Shown in pieces: positions 35,901 to 47,800 of a stretch of 64,000 bases of DNA (the first letter of the stretch is position 1; the number at the start of each line of letters is the position of its first letter). The notes below the pieces were generated by a model. It saw only the letters and a program-made list of their open reading frames with translations. It did no database searches and was not told the origin of the DNA. The translations under genes were made by a program, and so were the position numbers. Source of the DNA: Streptomyces rapamycinicus NRRL 5491 (GTDB lineage: Bacteria > Actinomycetota > Actinomycetes > Streptomycetales > Streptomycetaceae); assembly GCF_024298965.1 (NCBI RefSeq), contig NZ_CP085193.1, positions 1,302,001 through 1,366,000 of the forward strand. Reading direction: 5' to 3'.

Positions 35901-36563
35901 CGGCTCGACCTGGCCACCATGCGGCGTGAGGCCCACGCCGACGATCTGCCGCCCCTCTTCAGGAGCCTGGTGCGCGGCGCCGCCCCGCAAGCGGCCACCG
36001 CAGCCGTCGCCTCGGGCGGGGCGGCACCGGCCGAGGCGTTCGCCGCCATGTCCGGGGAGGACCGGCAGCAGGCGCTCCTCAAGCTGGTGCGCAACGCCAC
36101 GGCGACGGTGCTGGGCCATGACACCGCGGATGCCATCCACCCCGCCCAGAACTTCCGGGAACTGGGCTTCGACTCGCTGACCGCCGTGGAGCTGCGCAAC
36201 CGGCTGGGCGCCGCCACCGGTCTGCGGCTGCCCGCCACGCTGGTCTTCGACCACCCCACGCCCACCGCGGTGGTGCGGCTGTTGGAGGAACGCCTGGTTC
36301 CGGCCGGGGCGGCGTCGACGGAGTCGCTCCTCACCGGCCTCGACTCCCTCGACGCCGCCTTGGCCGGGGGGATCGCCGACCGGGAGCAGCGGGCCCGGAT
36401 CGCGGCGCGGTTGCGGGAGCTGCTGCGCAAGGCGGACGGCCCGTGGCAGGACGCGGACGGCGACGACAGCGCCGAGGAGGATCTGGCGTCGGCCAGCGAC
36501 GAGGACTTGTTCCGGGCGCTCGACAACGAGCTGACCGTCCCCTCCGACGACGGTCTCCGATGA
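29973..36563 (+). CDS. Type I modular PKS, one module: KS-AT(methylmalonyl)-DH-ER-KR-ACP
   Basis: 2196 aa, starting 47 nt after the previous PKS gene. An N-terminal docking helix (1-33) precedes a KS with Cys206. The AT has Ser663 in GHSQGEIAA and YASHS from residue 766, the methylmalonyl-CoA signature. The DH has His975 in [11 protein letters not shown] (Asp where Gly is commonest) and Asp1142 in LFDAALH. The ER (about 1443-1740) has the NADPH loop [13 protein letters not shown] near 1569 and LGMV, where Val rather than Tyr hints at a 2R methyl. The KR (from about 1750) has Tyr1898 and LLRD, consistent with B-type. ACP Ser is 2068 and a C-terminal docking region follows. Predicted step: a methyl-branched, fully reduced two-carbon unit. 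Confidence 0.95.
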   Translation: MSNEEKLLDHLKWVTAELRQTRERLREAESAEPEPIAIVGMACRYPGGVRSPEELWRLVRDGEDAVSGFPADRGWGVEELFDPDPESYGKSYVDQGGFCYDAAEFDAAFFDISPREAQAMDPQQRLLLETAWEAFERAGLNRASLGGSNTGVFAGVGSHDYLSVIGDITSEVEGYVGPGNLGSVVSGRVAYTLGLEGPAVTVDTACSSSLVAIHLACQALRSGECDLALAGGVAVMATPGAFIEFSRQRGMAPDGRCKPFAAAADGTGWGEGAGLIVLERLCEARRRNRRVLGVIRGSAVNQDGASNGLTAPNGPSQQRVIRQALANAQLSTAEVDAVDGHGTGTTLGDPIEAQALLATYGQGRPEDRPLWLGSIKSNLGHTQAAAGAASVIKMVMAMRHELLPASLHIDEPTPHADWASGAVRLLAEPVAWPRGERPRRAGVSAFGISGTNAHLILEQAPEPAEVATASDTSGGGISAGGVVPWVVSGRGAEALRGQARALAERVATDPEASAEDVGWSLITTRSVFDHRAVIVGQHRDELLTGLNALATGNTHPTIIEPSTTTSLGMGPVLVFPGQGSQWLGMGAGLLDASPVFATRVAECEQALTPHINWSLTEALRGGINTADLARVDVVQPLLWAIMVSLAAVWDHHGVTPAAVVGHSQGEIAAACVAGALSLDEGARIVALRAHALRHLTGHGTMASLTLSQNQAEEFLTELGKDAHNVAIAAINGPNSVVISGPPEQVTHTVTTCEQTGHRARLIDVDYASHSTQVDGITDELRAVLSGIEPVQAEVEFYSTVTGTRMDTGGLDTAYWVKNLRERVRFADAVRALLDDGHRVFIEASTHPVLTIGMQETFEEAGVPAAAVPTLRRDHGDHAQLMRSVAQAFTAGVSVDWTRWFPTDPAPRVLDLPTYAFQRRRYWLDGRGGHSGDPGDLGLGSAEHPLLGAAVELAEGGAHLLTGRLSPRSHPWLNDHRVLDTVLLPGTAFAELALHAAARTGCDHVAELTLHAPLVIPQGEAVDVQIAVAAPDHTGERPITVHSRPAADTGDTAWTRHATGALATSAAPNSRALEGVWPPPGATALPVEDFYGQLADHGYHYGPSFQGLTAAWRLDGDVYAEVSLPEGEREGAAAYGIHPALFDAALHARALDVAPGSEDAHRILLPFTWSGLRLRATGADTLRIRITPTASDRLSLLAADPTGAAVAVVDDLILRPVPEGQLGRARAAGRNSLFQPAWTRMTPAETAPACRSAVIGPSGGPLTDALPDASHLPDLAAVRAAVADQAPAPDVVFAFFGSSADGRGDPAERAHDLGRAALGVLREFLAAPEFTDARLAVVTRGAAAPQSHDDVHDLPASAVWGLVRSAQSENPGRVLLLDLDGRDASPRALADAVASGEPQLALRDGVAYVPRLVHDDAAKRLTPPEGSATWRLGLTGHGSLDQLALVDCPDNARPLGRGEVRVALRAGGVNFHDVVVALGMVEDPRPLGGDGAGVVVEVGPGTAEFAEGDRVMGLFNGTGSPVVTDVRMITRIPEGWSYAQAATTPSAFLTAYYGLADLAGLRAGEKLLLHAATGGVGLAAVQLAHHWQAEVYATAGPAKWHALRERGFDDRHIASSRTLDFEERFRAAAGSVDVVLNSLAGDFMDASLRLLAPRGRFIDMGRTDVRDPEQVGGQYPGVVYRAFDLVGGAGPDRIQQLLAELSTLFENGALQPLPTTLWDIRRAPEAFRYFSQARHIGKIVLTLPTALDPEGTVLITGGTGALGAATARHLVVHHDVRRLLLISRRGPDAPAATELAAELTELGACVSIVACDAADRAALAKLLETVPDHHPLTAVVHAAGLLRDATVEALTPDQLDEVLRAKADAAWNLHELTRDAGLSAFVLFSAAAGLLGAAGQGNYAAANAFLDALAVHRHAQGLPATSLAWGYWAQATGMTGGMTDTDRARLARAGMMGLETEQGLALLDIALDSGLPNLAPIRLDLATMRREAHADDLPPLFRSLVRGAAPQAATAAVASGGAAPAEAFAAMSGEDRQQALLKLVRNATATVLGHDTADAIHPAQNFRELGFDSLTAVELRNRLGAATGLRLPATLVFDHPTPTAVVRLLEERLVPAGAASTESLLTGLDSLDAALAGGIADREQRARIAARLRELLRKADGPWQDADGDDSAEEDLASASDEDLFRALDNELTVPSDDGLR
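31321..32128 (+). repeat. 808-bp AT repeat shared with the next PKS gene (copy 1)
   Basis: Almost base-for-base the same as 38002-38809; I found one difference, near 31462. The offset of 6681 nt equals the distance between the two start codons, so the match sits at the same protein positions. A second shared tract is 32367-32540 with 39048-39221. Confidence 0.92.
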
Positions 36564-36653
36564 ATCAGGACCGATGAATCAGCACCACTGGACCAGGACG
36601 ACTGGACCAGGACCGCTCAATCAGGACAGCCGTGACGATCGGGTTGATGCGAT
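36564..36653 (+). repeat. Intergenic tandem repeats between PKS genes
   Basis: GATGAATCAG occurs at 36559-36568 and 36573-36582, overlapping the stop codon. ACTGGACCAGGAC occurs at 36587-36599 and 36601-36613, and AATCAGGAC returns at 36619. The 90-nt gap has no clear ribosome site before the next ATG. Confidence 0.7.
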
Positions 36654-39600
36654 ATGACGGATGACGAGAAGCTCCGCAGCTATCTCAAGCGGGCGACCGC
36701 CGATCTGCGTCTGGCCAGGCGGCAGTTGCGCGAGGTCGAGGACCGCGCCCGGGAGCCCATCGCCATCGTCGGGATGGCCTGCCACTTCCCCGGCGATGTG
36801 GCGACCCCCGAGGACCTGTGGCGGGTGGTGGACGAGGGCGTGGACGTCATCTCCTCGTTTCCCGAGGACCGAGGCTGGGACCTGGAGAGCCTCTACGACC
36901 CGGATCCGGAGCACGCCGGCACCAGCAGCGCCCGCGAGGGCGGATTCCTCCGCGAGGTGGCCGACTTCGACGCCGAGTTCTTCGGGATCAGCCCGCGTGA
37001 GGCCGCGGCGATGGATCCGCAGCAGCGGCTGCTGCTGGAGACGGCGTGGGAGGCGTTCGAACGCGCGGGGCTCACGCGGGAGGCGCTGAGCGGCAGCGCC
37101 ACCGGGGTGTTCGCCGGGGTGGACTCGTACCACTATCTGTCGCTCATCGGGCAGACGACGAGCGACTCGGCGGGCTATGTGGCCACCGGAAACCTCGGCA
37201 GCGTGGTCTCGGGCCGGGTGTCGTACTCGTTCGGCCTGGAGGGGCCCGCGGTCACGGTGGACACGGCCTGCTCGTCGTCGCTGGTGGCCATGCATCTGGC
37301 GGTGCAGGCGCTGCGGCAGGACGAGTGCTCGCTGGCCCTCGCGGGCGGGGTGACGGTGATGGCCACGCCCGGTGGGTTCACCGAGTTCTCGCGTCAGCGC
37401 GCGCTGTCCCCGGACGGGCGGTGCAAGGCGTTCGCCGCGGCGGCCGATGGCACGGGCTTCTCCGAGGGCGTCGGCCTGGTGTTGCTGGAGCGGCTGTCGG
37501 ACGCGCGGCGCGACGGGCACCGGGTGCTGGCCGTGATCCGGGGCTCGGCGGTCAACCAGGACGGTGCGTCGAATGGTCTGACGGCGCCGAACGGGCCCTC
37601 GCAGCAGCGGGTGATCCGGCAGGCCCTGGCCAACGCGGGGCTGGCGCCGTCCGAGGTGGACGCGGTGGAGGCGCACGGTACGGGCACCACGCTGGGCGAT
37701 CCGATCGAGGCGCAGGCGCTGCTGGCCACCTACGGACAGGGCAGGCCGGAGGACCGGCCGCTGTGGCTGGGCTCCATCAAGTCCAACATCGGGCACACCC
37801 AGGCCGCCGCCGGGGTGGCGAGCGTCATCAAGATGGTGCAGGCCCTGCGGCATGAGGTGCTCCCCGTCTCCCTGCACATCGACGAGCCGACACCGCATGT
37901 GGACTGGGGCGCGGGCGAGGTGCGGCTGCTGACCGAACCCGTCGAGTGGGCGGCGAACGGACGGCCACGCCGTGTGGGTGTGTCGTCGTTCGGCATCAGC
38001 GGTACGAACGCCCATCTGATCCTGGAGCAGGCCCCCGAACCGGCCGAGGTCGCCACCGCATCGGACACCTCGGGGGGCGGGATTTCGGCGGGTGGTGTGG
38101 TGCCGTGGGTGGTGTCCGGGCGTGGCGCCGAGGCGTTGCGCGGCCAGGCCCGGGCACTGGCCGAACGGGTGGCCACCGACCCGGAGGCGTCAGCGGAGGA
38201 CGTCGGCTGGTCACTCATCACCACCCGGTCCGTCTTCGACCACCGCGCCGTCATCGTCGGCCAACACCGCGACGAACTCCTGACCGGACTCAACGCCCTG
38301 GCCACCGGCAACACCCACCCCACCATCATCGAACCGAGCACCACCACCAGCCTCGGTATGGGCCCAGTCCTGGTCTTCCCCGGCCAGGGCTCCCAATGGC
38401 TCGGCATGGGCGCCGGACTCCTGGACGCCTCACCCGTCTTCGCCACCCGCGTGGCCGAATGCGAACAAGCCCTCACCCCCCACATCAACTGGTCCCTCAC
38501 CGAAGCCCTCCGCGGCGGAATCAACACCGCCGACCTCGCCCGCGTCGACGTCGTCCAGCCCCTCCTGTGGGCCATCATGGTCTCCCTGGCCGCCGTATGG
38601 GACCACCACGGCGTCACCCCCGCCGCCGTCGTCGGCCACAGCCAAGGCGAAATCGCCGCCGCCTGCGTCGCCGGAGCCCTCTCCCTCGACGAAGGCGCCC
38701 GCATCGTCGCCCTCCGCGCCCACGCCCTCCGCCACCTCACCGGCCACGGCACCATGGCCTCCCTCACCCTCAGCCAAAACCAGGCAGAGGAGTTCCTCAC
38801 CGAACTCGGTAAAGGTGCCGCGGGGGTGGGCGTGGCCGCCGTCAACGGACCCGGTTCCGTGGTGGTCTCAGGGCCCCCGGACCAGGTCGCCCACGCGGTC
38901 ACCGCCTGCCAACAAGCAGGCCGCCGCGCCCGGCTCATCGACGTCGACTACGCCTCCCACAGCGTCCAAGTAGACGAAATCGCCCATGAGTTGAACGAAC
39001 TACTCGCCGGGGTCAAGCCGGTGCCGGGCCAGGTGGCGTTCTACTCCACCGTCACCGGCACCCGCATGGACACCAGCGGACTCGACACCGCGTACTGGGT
39101 CAAGAACCTCCGCGAACGAGTGCGCTTCGCCGACGCCGTACGAGCACTCCTCGACGACGGCCACCGCGTGTTCATCGAAGCCAGCACCCACCCCGTCCTC
39201 ACCATCGGCATGCAGGAGACCATCGAGGAGGCGGGGGTCGACGCGGTCACCATCCCGACCCTGCGACGCGACCACGGTGGCGCGGCCCAGCTGGCGCGGT
39301 CGGTGGCGCAGGCGTTCACCGCCGGAGTCACGGTCGACTGGACCCGCTGGTTCCCAACCGACCCCGCGCCCCGTGTCATCGACCTGCCCACCTACGCCTT
39401 CCAGCGTGAGCGGTACTGGCTGGACGGAGAGGGCGGGCCGGGTGGCGATCCGGCCGATCTGGGGCTGACGGCCGCCGGGCATCCACTGCTCGGCGCCGCC
39501 GTGGAACTCGCCGACGGCACCACTCACGTGCTCACCGGCCGGATCTCCACGCGGTCCCATCCATGGCTCGCCGAGCATGTGGTGGCGGGTACGGTGCTGG

Positions 39601-42479
39601 CGCCGGGCGCGATGTTGGTGGAGTGGGCGCTGCGAGCGGCAGACGACGTCGGCTGCGGCGGGGTGGAGGAGCTGGCGCTGCAGGTGCCGCTGGCGCTGCC
39701 CGAGTCCGGTGGGCTGCGGGTGCAGGTGGTGGTGGGTGCCGCGGCCGAGGACGGGCGGCGTGAGGTGCGGATGTACTCGCGTCCCGACCGCGCCGACCGG
39801 CCCGACCGACCCGACGGCTCCAACGGCGTCGACCACGCCCCCGCCCTCGATTCCGGCCCGGACAGGGGGTGGGTGTGTCATGCGGTGGGCGTGCTCGCGC
39901 CCGCCGCCGACGCACCCGCACCGGTGGAGGGTCTGGGCGGGGCATGGCCGCCGCCGGGCGCGGAACCGCTGGACGTCGGCGCCTTCTACGAGCAGGTGAT
40001 GGCGGCGGGGTACGGCTATGGCCCGGCCTACCAGGGCCTGACGGCCGCGTGGCGTCAGGGCGGGGATGTCCTCGCCGAGGTGGCGCTGCCCGATGCCGCG
40101 GGAGGGCGGGACGGATTCGGCATCCATCCGGTGTTGCTGGACGCGGCGCTGCATCCGTCGCTGCTGATGGACCGGCCCGAGGGCCAGGAGGAGGACGGCC
40201 AGGTGTGGTTGCCGTTCGCCTGGAACGGCGTGTCACTGTGGGCCACCGAGGCGGCCACGGTACGGGTCCGGCTGTCGCGGGACGAGGAGCGGCAGTCGTT
40301 GCGGCTGACCGTGGCGGACACGGTGGGCACGCCGGTGCTGACCGTCGACTCGTTGGTGACACGTCCAGCGGCGACGGACCGGTTGCGCACGGCCGCCCGC
40401 CCCGTGGACGGGCTGTTCACCCTGGACTGGACGCCCCTGCCCGCTCCGGCCACCGCGCCGTCCCCCACCTCGGTGGTCGGCGACGGCGGTTGGGTGGTGC
40501 TGGGCGAGGACCGGCTGGGGCTGGCGGAGCCGGTCCGGGCGGGCACGAGCGATGCCGTGGTGGGCCATCCGGACCTGGAGGCGCTGATCGCGGCCGTCGA
40601 CGCGGGCGAGCCCGCGCCTGCCGTCGTCCTGGCCCATCCGTACGCCGCCGAGAACGGCCACGGGGACGGACTGGAGGCGACCGAGGAGCTGCTGGGGCTG
40701 GTGCAGTCCTGGCTGCGGCGCCCGGCGCTGGCCGACACGCGGCTGGTGGTCGTCACGCGGGGCGCGGTGGCAGCGGCCCGTCCCGACAAGGACACCGATG
40801 ACACCGCACTGGATCCGTGCGGTGCCGGGGCATGGGGGCTGATCCGCAGCGCCCAGTCGGAGAACCCAGGCCGGTTTGTACTGCTCGACCTCGCTGAGAG
40901 CCACGAGGGCCACACGGACCGCGAGGTCCACACGGACCACGAGAGCCACACGGACCACGAGAGCCTCGTGCAGGCCGTGGTGCGCGCGATCGAGGCGCAT
41001 GAGCCCCAGGTGGCGGTGCGGGGCGGACGGGTGCTGGTGCCCCGGATGGTGCGCGCGACGGCCGCGACCGGCCCGGCCATCGATGGCCAGGACGCGGAGG
41101 AGACCGCCGGGCTCGACACCGACGGCACCGTGCTGATCACGGGTGGCACCGGCACCCTGGGCGCTCTGGTCGCCGAACACCTGGTGCGCACATGGGGCGT
41201 CAGGCATCTGCTGCTGGTGAGCCGGAGCGGTCCGGAGGCCGCCGGCGCAGATGAACTCACCTACCGACTCGCCGAGTTGGGGGCGCGGGTACACATCGCC
41301 GCAGCCGATGTCACCGACCCGGACGCGGTGGCCGATCTGGTGGCCGGGGTCGATCCCGCACATCCGCTGACCGGTGTGGTCCACGCGGCCGGGGTGCTGG
41401 ACGACGCCGTCCTCACCACCCAGACCCCGGAGCGGCTGGCGCGGGTGTGGCGTCCGAAGGCCACGGCCGCGGCCCATCTGCACGCCGCGACCGCGGGGCT
41501 GCCGCTGTCCCTGTTTGTGATGTTCTCCTCCACGGCGGGCACGCTGGGCGCCTCCGGGCAGTCCAACTACGCAGCGGCGAACGCCTATTGCGACGTCCTG
41601 GCCGCCCGGCGCCGCGCCCTCGGCCTGCCGGGGCTTTCGGTGGCGTGGGGCCTGTGGGCGGACGCCAGCGGGATGACCGGGCACCTGGGGGAGACGGACC
41701 GGGCCAGGATGAGCCGGTCGGGCATCGGGGCGATGTCCAGCGAGCGGGCGCTGGGGCTGCTGGACGCCGCCGTGCGCCACGGCCACCACCATCTGATCGC
41801 CATCGACCTGGACGTACGGGCCCTGGCGGGCCGGCCGACGCTCACCCTGCCCGCTCCCCTGCGGGCGCTCACCGGTGGCGGTACGGCCCGGCGCACCGCG
41901 GCCACGGCCCGGCCGCACACCGACTGGGCCGGTCATCTGGCCGCGCTGCCGGTGGAGGAGCAGCGCCGTACGCTGCTCAATCTGGTCCTCACCCATGCCG
42001 CGGCGGCGCTGGGCCACTCCGACCCGGGGCGGATCCAGACCGAACGCGGCTTCCTGGAGCTCGGCTTCGACTCGCTCACCGCGATCGAACTGCGCAACAG
42101 GCTGACGGCCGTGACCGGGCTGCGGCTGGCCACCACCCTCATTTTCGACCACCCGAATCCGGCCGCGCTCGCCGACCATCTGCATGCGGAATTGGCGCCC
42201 GGGGAGGTGGATCCGCTCGCCCCCATGCTGGGTGAAATCGACAGGCTGGAAAGCGCGCTGCTTTCCGTGGCCCGGGACGAGACGGCGCATGAGGCGCTGT
42301 TGAAGCGCCTTCAGTCCACGCTGTCGAAACTGGGGGCCCTGCACGGCGGCGGGACGGAGGAAGGCGAAGCGGTCGGCCGTATTCAGGACGCCACGGCCGA
42401 CGAGATCTTCCAGTTCATCGACCAGGACCTGGGCCGAAGCGAAAGCGACGGAGAGCATGCACATGGGGGCACACGGTGA
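36654..42479 (+). CDS. Type I modular PKS, one module: KS-AT(methylmalonyl)-DH-KR-ACP
   Basis: 1941 aa. An N-terminal docking helix is followed by a KS with Cys206. The AT has Ser663 (GHSQGE) and YASHS from 766, methylmalonyl-specific. The DH has His975 in the classical [11 protein letters not shown] and Asp1163 in LLDAALH. There is no ER. The KR (from about 1491) has [13 protein letters not shown], the LDD of B-type KRs, and Tyr1639. ACP Ser is 1807 and a C-terminal docking region ends [10 protein letters not shown]. Predicted step: an alpha-methyl alpha,beta-unsaturated acyl unit, which becomes a trisubstituted alkene after further extension, the kind of bond epoxidised in polyether pathways. 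No thioesterase domain is present. The stop overlaps the GTG of the next gene (GTGA), so it is translationally coupled to the tailoring block. The start lacks a convincing ribosome site. Confidence 0.95.
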   Translation: MTDDEKLRSYLKRATADLRLARRQLREVEDRAREPIAIVGMACHFPGDVATPEDLWRVVDEGVDVISSFPEDRGWDLESLYDPDPEHAGTSSAREGGFLREVADFDAEFFGISPREAAAMDPQQRLLLETAWEAFERAGLTREALSGSATGVFAGVDSYHYLSLIGQTTSDSAGYVATGNLGSVVSGRVSYSFGLEGPAVTVDTACSSSLVAMHLAVQALRQDECSLALAGGVTVMATPGGFTEFSRQRALSPDGRCKAFAAAADGTGFSEGVGLVLLERLSDARRDGHRVLAVIRGSAVNQDGASNGLTAPNGPSQQRVIRQALANAGLAPSEVDAVEAHGTGTTLGDPIEAQALLATYGQGRPEDRPLWLGSIKSNIGHTQAAAGVASVIKMVQALRHEVLPVSLHIDEPTPHVDWGAGEVRLLTEPVEWAANGRPRRVGVSSFGISGTNAHLILEQAPEPAEVATASDTSGGGISAGGVVPWVVSGRGAEALRGQARALAERVATDPEASAEDVGWSLITTRSVFDHRAVIVGQHRDELLTGLNALATGNTHPTIIEPSTTTSLGMGPVLVFPGQGSQWLGMGAGLLDASPVFATRVAECEQALTPHINWSLTEALRGGINTADLARVDVVQPLLWAIMVSLAAVWDHHGVTPAAVVGHSQGEIAAACVAGALSLDEGARIVALRAHALRHLTGHGTMASLTLSQNQAEEFLTELGKGAAGVGVAAVNGPGSVVVSGPPDQVAHAVTACQQAGRRARLIDVDYASHSVQVDEIAHELNELLAGVKPVPGQVAFYSTVTGTRMDTSGLDTAYWVKNLRERVRFADAVRALLDDGHRVFIEASTHPVLTIGMQETIEEAGVDAVTIPTLRRDHGGAAQLARSVAQAFTAGVTVDWTRWFPTDPAPRVIDLPTYAFQRERYWLDGEGGPGGDPADLGLTAAGHPLLGAAVELADGTTHVLTGRISTRSHPWLAEHVVAGTVLAPGAMLVEWALRAADDVGCGGVEELALQVPLALPESGGLRVQVVVGAAAEDGRREVRMYSRPDRADRPDRPDGSNGVDHAPALDSGPDRGWVCHAVGVLAPAADAPAPVEGLGGAWPPPGAEPLDVGAFYEQVMAAGYGYGPAYQGLTAAWRQGGDVLAEVALPDAAGGRDGFGIHPVLLDAALHPSLLMDRPEGQEEDGQVWLPFAWNGVSLWATEAATVRVRLSRDEERQSLRLTVADTVGTPVLTVDSLVTRPAATDRLRTAARPVDGLFTLDWTPLPAPATAPSPTSVVGDGGWVVLGEDRLGLAEPVRAGTSDAVVGHPDLEALIAAVDAGEPAPAVVLAHPYAAENGHGDGLEATEELLGLVQSWLRRPALADTRLVVVTRGAVAAARPDKDTDDTALDPCGAGAWGLIRSAQSENPGRFVLLDLAESHEGHTDREVHTDHESHTDHESLVQAVVRAIEAHEPQVAVRGGRVLVPRMVRATAATGPAIDGQDAEETAGLDTDGTVLITGGTGTLGALVAEHLVRTWGVRHLLLVSRSGPEAAGADELTYRLAELGARVHIAAADVTDPDAVADLVAGVDPAHPLTGVVHAAGVLDDAVLTTQTPERLARVWRPKATAAAHLHAATAGLPLSLFVMFSSTAGTLGASGQSNYAAANAYCDVLAARRRALGLPGLSVAWGLWADASGMTGHLGETDRARMSRSGIGAMSSERALGLLDAAVRHGHHHLIAIDLDVRALAGRPTLTLPAPLRALTGGGTARRTAATARPHTDWAGHLAALPVEEQRRTLLNLVLTHAAAALGHSDPGRIQTERGFLELGFDSLTAIELRNRLTAVTGLRLATTLIFDHPNPAALADHLHAELAPGEVDPLAPMLGEIDRLESALLSVARDETAHEALLKRLQSTLSKLGALHGGGTEEGEAVGRIQDATADEIFQFIDQDLGRSESDGEHAHGGTR
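38002..38809 (+). repeat. 808-bp AT repeat shared with the previous PKS gene (copy 2)
   Basis: Partner of 31321-32128. Identity stops abruptly inside the AT after GAACTCGG, where this copy continues with a different sequence ([14 protein letters not shown] against [14 protein letters not shown]). Confidence 0.92.
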
Positions 42480-42913
42480 TTGATGAGCGAAGCCGGAAGA
42501 AGCTCATTCTCGAGCACAGCCGCCGGATGAACGCCGCGGACATCGACGGGCTTCTCGAACTCTACGCGGACGAGGTCACGTTCGAGGATCCGGTCGGATC
42601 GGGGCGCAGGACCGGGCGGGACGCCCTTCGTGCGCATTTCGAGGAGCTCGCCGCGGCGGGTATCACCGAGATTCCCGGTGAGCCGGTCGCGGGGCAGGAC
42701 GGGGTACATGTCCTGGTGCCGGTGACGGCCACCATGGACTATCTGCCCAAAGGCCCCGGATTCGCCGAGCGCGGCTGGCTGACGACCCCGGACGCCCCGG
42801 AGAACTCCCGCATCACCTGGGACTACGTCCTGATGATGCGCGCGGGGGCCGGTGGCCTCATTCAGGAACTGCAGATGTTCTGGGGGAGGTCGGACATTGG
42901 TATCGCCGGCTGA
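42476..42913 (+). CDS. MonBI-like epoxide hydrolase/cyclase (SnoaL fold)
   Basis: 145 aa from a GTG overlapping the PKS stop. It has the SnoaL-like cone fold pattern: [20 protein letters not shown], then FEDPVG, then [13 protein letters not shown], and [13 protein letters not shown]. It strongly resembles MonBI of monensin biosynthesis and the N-terminal half of Lsd19 from memory. Asp38 (in FEDPVG) and Glu65 fall at the positions I recall for the catalytic acid/base pair of Lsd19A. The role would be regioselective opening of enzyme-bound epoxides to tetrahydrofuran or tetrahydropyran rings, probably on an ACP-tethered chain. The partner enzyme follows 35 nt later. Confidence 0.9.
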   Translation: MIDERSRKKLILEHSRRMNAADIDGLLELYADEVTFEDPVGSGRRTGRDALRAHFEELAAAGITEIPGEPVAGQDGVHVLVPVTATMDYLPKGPGFAERGWLTTPDAPENSRITWDYVLMMRAGAGGLIQELQMFWGRSDIGIAG

Positions 42914-42948
42914 TCCCCCACGACCCCGGCACCGCACAGGAGGCGTTC

Positions 42949-43431
42949 ATGGCCGATGAGGCGACCCTCAAGAGGATGGCTCTGGAATACGCGCGGCGCA
43001 TGAACGAGGGTGATGTGGAGGCCGTATTGGAGCTGTTCTCGGACGACATCGTCTTCGAGGACCCGGTCGGCGCGCCCCCGCTCATCGGAAAGGACGCGCT
43101 TCGCGAACACATCGCCTGGTCCATCGAGTGCCAGGTGCACGAGACCCCGGGCCGTCCGGTCACTTCCATGGACGGCCGCAGGGTGGCGGTGCCGACCACG
43201 GTCACGGTGTACGCGCCGGCCAAGCTCACCTTCAGCATCATCGGCGTGATCGAACTCGGGGATGACGGTCTGGTCCATCACGCCCAGGCTTTCTGGGGCA
43301 TCACGGATACGAAAGTGGGCGATGGCCCCGAACTCACCGGCGTTGCGCATTTCATGGCGGTCACCCAGAACCTCGCCAAGATGGTCCAGGCCAAGGGCAG
43401 CCCCAGTCCCAGCCCGACGGGAAAGCCGTAA
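42949..43431 (+). CDS. MonBII-like epoxide hydrolase/cyclase (SnoaL fold)
   Basis: 160 aa from an ATG with GGAGG 5 nt upstream. It is a clear paralogue of the preceding protein (EYARRMNEGDVEAVLELF, FEDPVG, IGKDALREHIA), with the acid pair again at Asp38 and Glu65. It differs in carrying a C-terminal extension of about 25 residues ending SPSPSPTGKP. In monensin and lasalocid the two halves act on different epoxides (MonBI/MonBII; Lsd19A/B), so two distinct ring closures are expected. The FAD epoxidase gene follows 26 nt later, in the same operon. Confidence 0.9.
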   Translation: MADEATLKRMALEYARRMNEGDVEAVLELFSDDIVFEDPVGAPPLIGKDALREHIAWSIECQVHETPGRPVTSMDGRRVAVPTTVTVYAPAKLTFSIIGVIELGDDGLVHHAQAFWGITDTKVGDGPELTGVAHFMAVTQNLAKMVQAKGSPSPSPTGKP

Positions 43432-43457
43432 GCGGTGAAGGGAGGAGAGCGAAAATC

Positions 43458-44888
43458 ATGACCGAACCCACACACGGAATCGTTCTGGGCGGAGGCTGGG
43501 CGGGAATGCTGGCCGCCCATGTGCTTGCCCGCCATCTGGAGCGTGTCACCGTCGTGGAGCGCGATGTGCTGCCGGACGGCCCCCGGCACCGCAAGGGATC
43601 GCCGCAGGGGCGCCATGTCCATGTGCTGTGGTCCAGCGGTGCGCGCATCGTGGACACGCTGCTGCCGGGCATGCTCGACCAACTGCTCGACGCGGGCGCC
43701 CGCCGGATCGGCTTCCACCAGGACCTGGTGACCTTGACGTCCCACGGCTGGCAGCACCGCTTCCCGGCCCGGCAGTACGCCCTGATGTGCACCCGTCCGT
43801 TCCTGGACTGGAAGGTACGCGACCGCGTACTCGCCACCGGGCGGATCACCGTGCGCCAGCGCACCGAGATCCTCGATCTGGCCGGCGAGGCCAAACGGGT
43901 CACCGGGGTCCGGGTGCGCGACGTGGGCTCCGGGGCGGGCGAAACCCTGGAGGCCGATCTGGTGGTCGACGCCTCCGGGCGCGGTTCCCGGCTCCGGCAC
44001 TGGCTGTCGGCGCTGGAGGTGCCGCCGCTGGAGGAGGACATCGTCGACGCGGGCATCGCCTACGCCACCCGCGTGTACCAGGGCCCGCCGGGCGCCGCGG
44101 CCGGGTTCCCCGCCGTCAACGTGGCCGCCGACCACCGGCTGCGCGAGCCGGGCCGGTTCGGGGTGGTGTATCCGCAGGAGGACGACACCTGGATGGTGAC
44201 CCTGTCGTGCACCCGGGGCGCCGGACTGCCCACCCGCGACGACGAGTTCCTGCCCTACGCGCGGACGCTGCGCCATCCGCTGGTCGCCGATCTCATCGCG
44301 CTCGCGAAGCCACTGACCCCGGTGGCCGTCTCGCGGGTCGGCGCCAACCGGCGGCTGTATCCGGAGCGTCTTGACATCTGGCCGGAGGGGCTGCTGGTGC
44401 TCGGGGACGCGCTGGCCGCGTTCAACCCGATCTACGGCCATGGCATGAGCTCGGCGGCTCGCGCGGCCGCCGCACTGGACACCGAGCTCCAGCGGTCCGG
44501 GATCGCCGGAGGAACGACGCACCGGGCCCAGCAGGCGATCAGCGCCACCGTGGACGACCCGTGGATCATGGCCGCGTCCAAGGACGTGGAGTACGTCAAC
44601 TGCCGGATGAACACGACGGACCCACGGCTGACGGGCGGGTCCGTGGCGCGGCAGCGCTTCTCCGATCTGATCGCCGACCGGTCGATTCGCTCCTCGGCGG
44701 TGTGTGATGTGGTGACCGACGTCATCAGCCTCACCGCCCCGCAGTCCGAGCTGGCGTCCAACGGCTTTCTGTCGCTGATGCAGAAGGACCGGGTCCTCCC
44801 GGAGCTCACCGAGCCGCCGCTGACCGCCGATGAGCTCGCGCTGGTGGATCTGAGCCCGCGCAGCGCAGTGGGTGCGGGCGGCTCATGA
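43458..44888 (+). CDS. MonCI/Lsd18-like FAD-dependent polyene epoxidase
   Basis: 476 aa with GGGAGGAG upstream. The Rossmann FAD loop is GGGWAG (residues 11-16). [20 protein letters not shown] and [11 protein letters not shown] follow, then the GD motif [18 protein letters not shown] (about 316-333) that contacts the FAD ribityl. The whole sequence tracks the MonCI/Lsd18 type closely ([29 protein letters not shown]), which separates it from generic aromatic hydroxylases. Role: stereoselective epoxidation of the trisubstituted E-alkenes of the linear polyketide before ring closure. The stop overlaps the KSX start (ATGA), so the two are coupled. Confidence 0.93.
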   Translation: MTEPTHGIVLGGGWAGMLAAHVLARHLERVTVVERDVLPDGPRHRKGSPQGRHVHVLWSSGARIVDTLLPGMLDQLLDAGARRIGFHQDLVTLTSHGWQHRFPARQYALMCTRPFLDWKVRDRVLATGRITVRQRTEILDLAGEAKRVTGVRVRDVGSGAGETLEADLVVDASGRGSRLRHWLSALEVPPLEEDIVDAGIAYATRVYQGPPGAAAGFPAVNVAADHRLREPGRFGVVYPQEDDTWMVTLSCTRGAGLPTRDDEFLPYARTLRHPLVADLIALAKPLTPVAVSRVGANRRLYPERLDIWPEGLLVLGDALAAFNPIYGHGMSSAARAAAALDTELQRSGIAGGTTHRAQQAISATVDDPWIMAASKDVEYVNCRMNTTDPRLTGGSVARQRFSDLIADRSIRSSAVCDVVTDVISLTAPQSELASNGFLSLMQKDRVLPELTEPPLTADELALVDLSPRSAVGAGGS

Positions 44889-47800
44889 GCAACGAGGAAA
44901 AGCTCGTCGACTATCTCAAGTGGACCACGTCCGAGCTCCATGAGACCCGGCAGCGGCTGCGGGAGATCCAGGAGGAGCTGGAGGAGCCAATCGCCATCGT
45001 GGGCATGGCCTGCCGCTTCCCCGGCGGTGTGCGCACCCCGGCCCAGCTGTGGGACCTGGTGGCCGACGGGCGGGACGCCGTCTCCAGCTTCCCCACCGAC
45101 CGGGGCTGGGACCTGGAGAACCTCTACCACCCCGATCCGGAGAACCACGGCACCTCGTACGTACGGGCCGGCGGTTTCATCTATGACGCGGCCGACTTCG
45201 ACGCGGAGTTCTTCGACATCGGCGCCCGGGAGGCGGCGGCCATCGAACCGCAGCAGCGGATGCTGCTGGAGCTGGCGTGGGAGGCGACGGAAAGCGCGGG
45301 CATCGATCCGCACACCCTGCGGGGCAGCCGGACCAGTGTCTACACGGGGGTGATGTACCACGACTACGCCTCGCGTCTGGACGAGATCCCCGAGGGTCTG
45401 CTGGGCCATGTGGGCAACGGCAACGCGGGCAGTGTGTCCTCGGGCCGGGTGGCGTTCACGCTCGGTCTGCAGGGCGCGGCGGTCAGTCTGGACACCGCGT
45501 GTTCGTCGTCGCTGGTGGCGATGCATCTGGCGGCCGGGGCGCTGAGGCGGCGCGAGTGCACGCTGGCGCTGGCCGGTGGCGCCGCCATCATGTACACCGC
45601 GAGCGTGTTCCAAGTGGCCTCCAGTCAGCGCCAGTTGTCGCCCGATGTCCGGTGCCGGTCGTTCGCGGACGCCGCCGACGGCATGGTGTACGGGGAGGGC
45701 GCCGGTCTGCTGCTGCTGGAGCGGCTGTCGGACGCACGGCGCAACGGCCATCCGGTGCTGTCCGTGATCCGCGGCTCGGCCATCAACCAGGACGGTGCCA
45801 GTACGGGCATGGCCGCGCCCAACGGCCCCGCCCAGCAGCAGCTGATCCGCGACGCCCTGGCGAACGCCCTGCTGTCCACGGGTGACGTGGACGCGGTGGA
45901 GGCGCATGGCACGGGTACCGCGTTCGGGGACACCATCGAGCTCCAGGCGCTGCTCGCCACGTACGGACAGGACCGTCCGGACGACCGGCCGCTGCTGCTG
46001 GGATCCATCAAGTCGAACATCGGTCATACGCAGGCCGCCGCCGGAATGGCCGGTGTGATCAAGATGGTGATGGCGATGCGCCGGGGCGTGCTGCCACGTT
46101 CGCTCCACATCGACCGGCCGACCCGGCTGGTGCACTGGCGCAAGGGCGCGGTGCGGCTGCTGACCGAGCGGATGGACTGGCCGCGGGTGGACCGGCCGCG
46201 TCGGGCCGGTGTGTCCTCGTTCAGCGCCAGCGGCACCAACGCCCATGTGATTCTGGAGGAGTTCACCGAATCGGTGGAGGGATCCGCCGACGAGGATGGT
46301 GCCCGCGACCCGGGGGTGGTGCCGTGGGTGCTGTCCGCGCGGGGGACCGCGGCGCTGCGCGGCCAGGCCCGTGCGCTGGCCGCACATGTGGCCGCTCCCG
46401 GGCTGTCCCCCACAGACGTCGGTTGGTCGCTGGCGACCACGCGTTCGGTGTTCGACCACCGGGCGGTCGTGGTCGGCCGGGGGCCGGACGAGCTGAGGGC
46501 GGGGCTGGCCGCGCTGGCGGCCGGTGAGCCGCACCCCTCGGTGGTGGGACCCGAAGTGGCCCGTACCGGCGCGGCGGCCTCGGCGGGCGGGACGGTGTTC
46601 GCCTTCGGTGGGGAGGGCGGTCATCCGCCGGGGACGGGCCGCGAGCTGTACGACCGGTTCCCCGTCTTCGCCACGGCCTTCGACGAGGTCGGTGAGCTGC
46701 TCGGGACGAAGGGGGAGCACGACACGTCCTCCCGGGCCGGGCTGTTCGCCCTCTACATCGCGCTGGCCCGGCTGCTGGCCTCGGTGGGGGTACGGCCGGA
46801 CGCGGTGGTGGGCTGTGGGGTCGGTGAGATCGCCGCGGCGCACATCACCGCTGCTCTGGACCTCGCCGCCGCCTGCCGGCTGGTTGCCGCCGGCGCCGAT
46901 CCGGGCCCGGTGGAGTACGAGCGGCCGCCCATGCCCTCGCTCGACGGGGCCGGTGCGGTGTGGGAACTGGGGCCCGGGGCGATGCTGCCTTCCGCCCCGG
47001 CGGCGCTGGTGCTGGCGCCCTTCCGTGGCGAGGGGGCCGAGGTGCGGGCGCTGATGTGCGGCCTGGCCCGTACGCACACCATGGGCGCCACCGTGGACTG
47101 GGCGGCCCTGTTCGACGGCGCCCCCGCTCCGCGTACCGTCCCACTGCCCACCTACGCCTTTCAGCGACAGCGCTTCTGGCTGGAGAACGAGGCGCCGTCG
47201 GACGCCGTGCCCACGGTGGAGACCTGGGCGGACGCCGAGTTCTGGGATGCCGTGGAACGTACGGACGCGGTGGCCCTGACCCGGGCGCTCGAGGTCCCCG
47301 CCGACCGGCGGGAGGTGCTGGCGGAGATCCTGCCCGCCCTGGCCACTTGGCGGCGGCAGCGGGAGTGGCGCTACCGCATCGCCTGGAAGCCCCTCCCCGA
47401 CCCGCCGGCACCACGGCTGACCGGCATCTGGCTGGTGGTGGCGTCAGGCGACGGCGGGGACGACGCCACGGTGGCCGCCGTGACCACCGCGCTGCGCGAC
47501 CATGGCGCGGAGACCGTCATGTTCGCTCCGAACACCGCGCCGTCCCTCGCCGGGCGGCCGGTCGCGGGGGTGCTCTCCCTGCTGGCGCTGGAAGGCGCGC
47601 CACCGGGCGACGACGGGCGGAGCCCGGCGCTCGCCCCGACCGTCGAGTTGTTCGAGACGCTGCGGCGGGCCGGGGTCGAGGCTCCGGTGTGGCTGGTCAC
47701 CCGCGGTGGCGTCAGTGTCGACGTGGGCGATCCGATGTCCCGTCCGGAGCAGGCCGGATTCCGGGGCCTGGGCGGCGCGCTGGCGATGGAGCGTCCGCGC

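Noticed and set aside
36654..42479. Thioesterase domain at the end of this PKS
   Set aside because: After the ACP there is only a docking region; no GxSxG hydrolase motif is present.
42476..43431. The SnoaL-like genes as aromatic polyketide cyclases or generic ketosteroid-isomerase-like proteins
   Set aside because: The closest resemblance is to MonBI/MonBII/Lsd19. The Asp/Glu pair is in place and the neighbours are a MonCI-type epoxidase and KSX/ACPX; no type II PKS genes are present.
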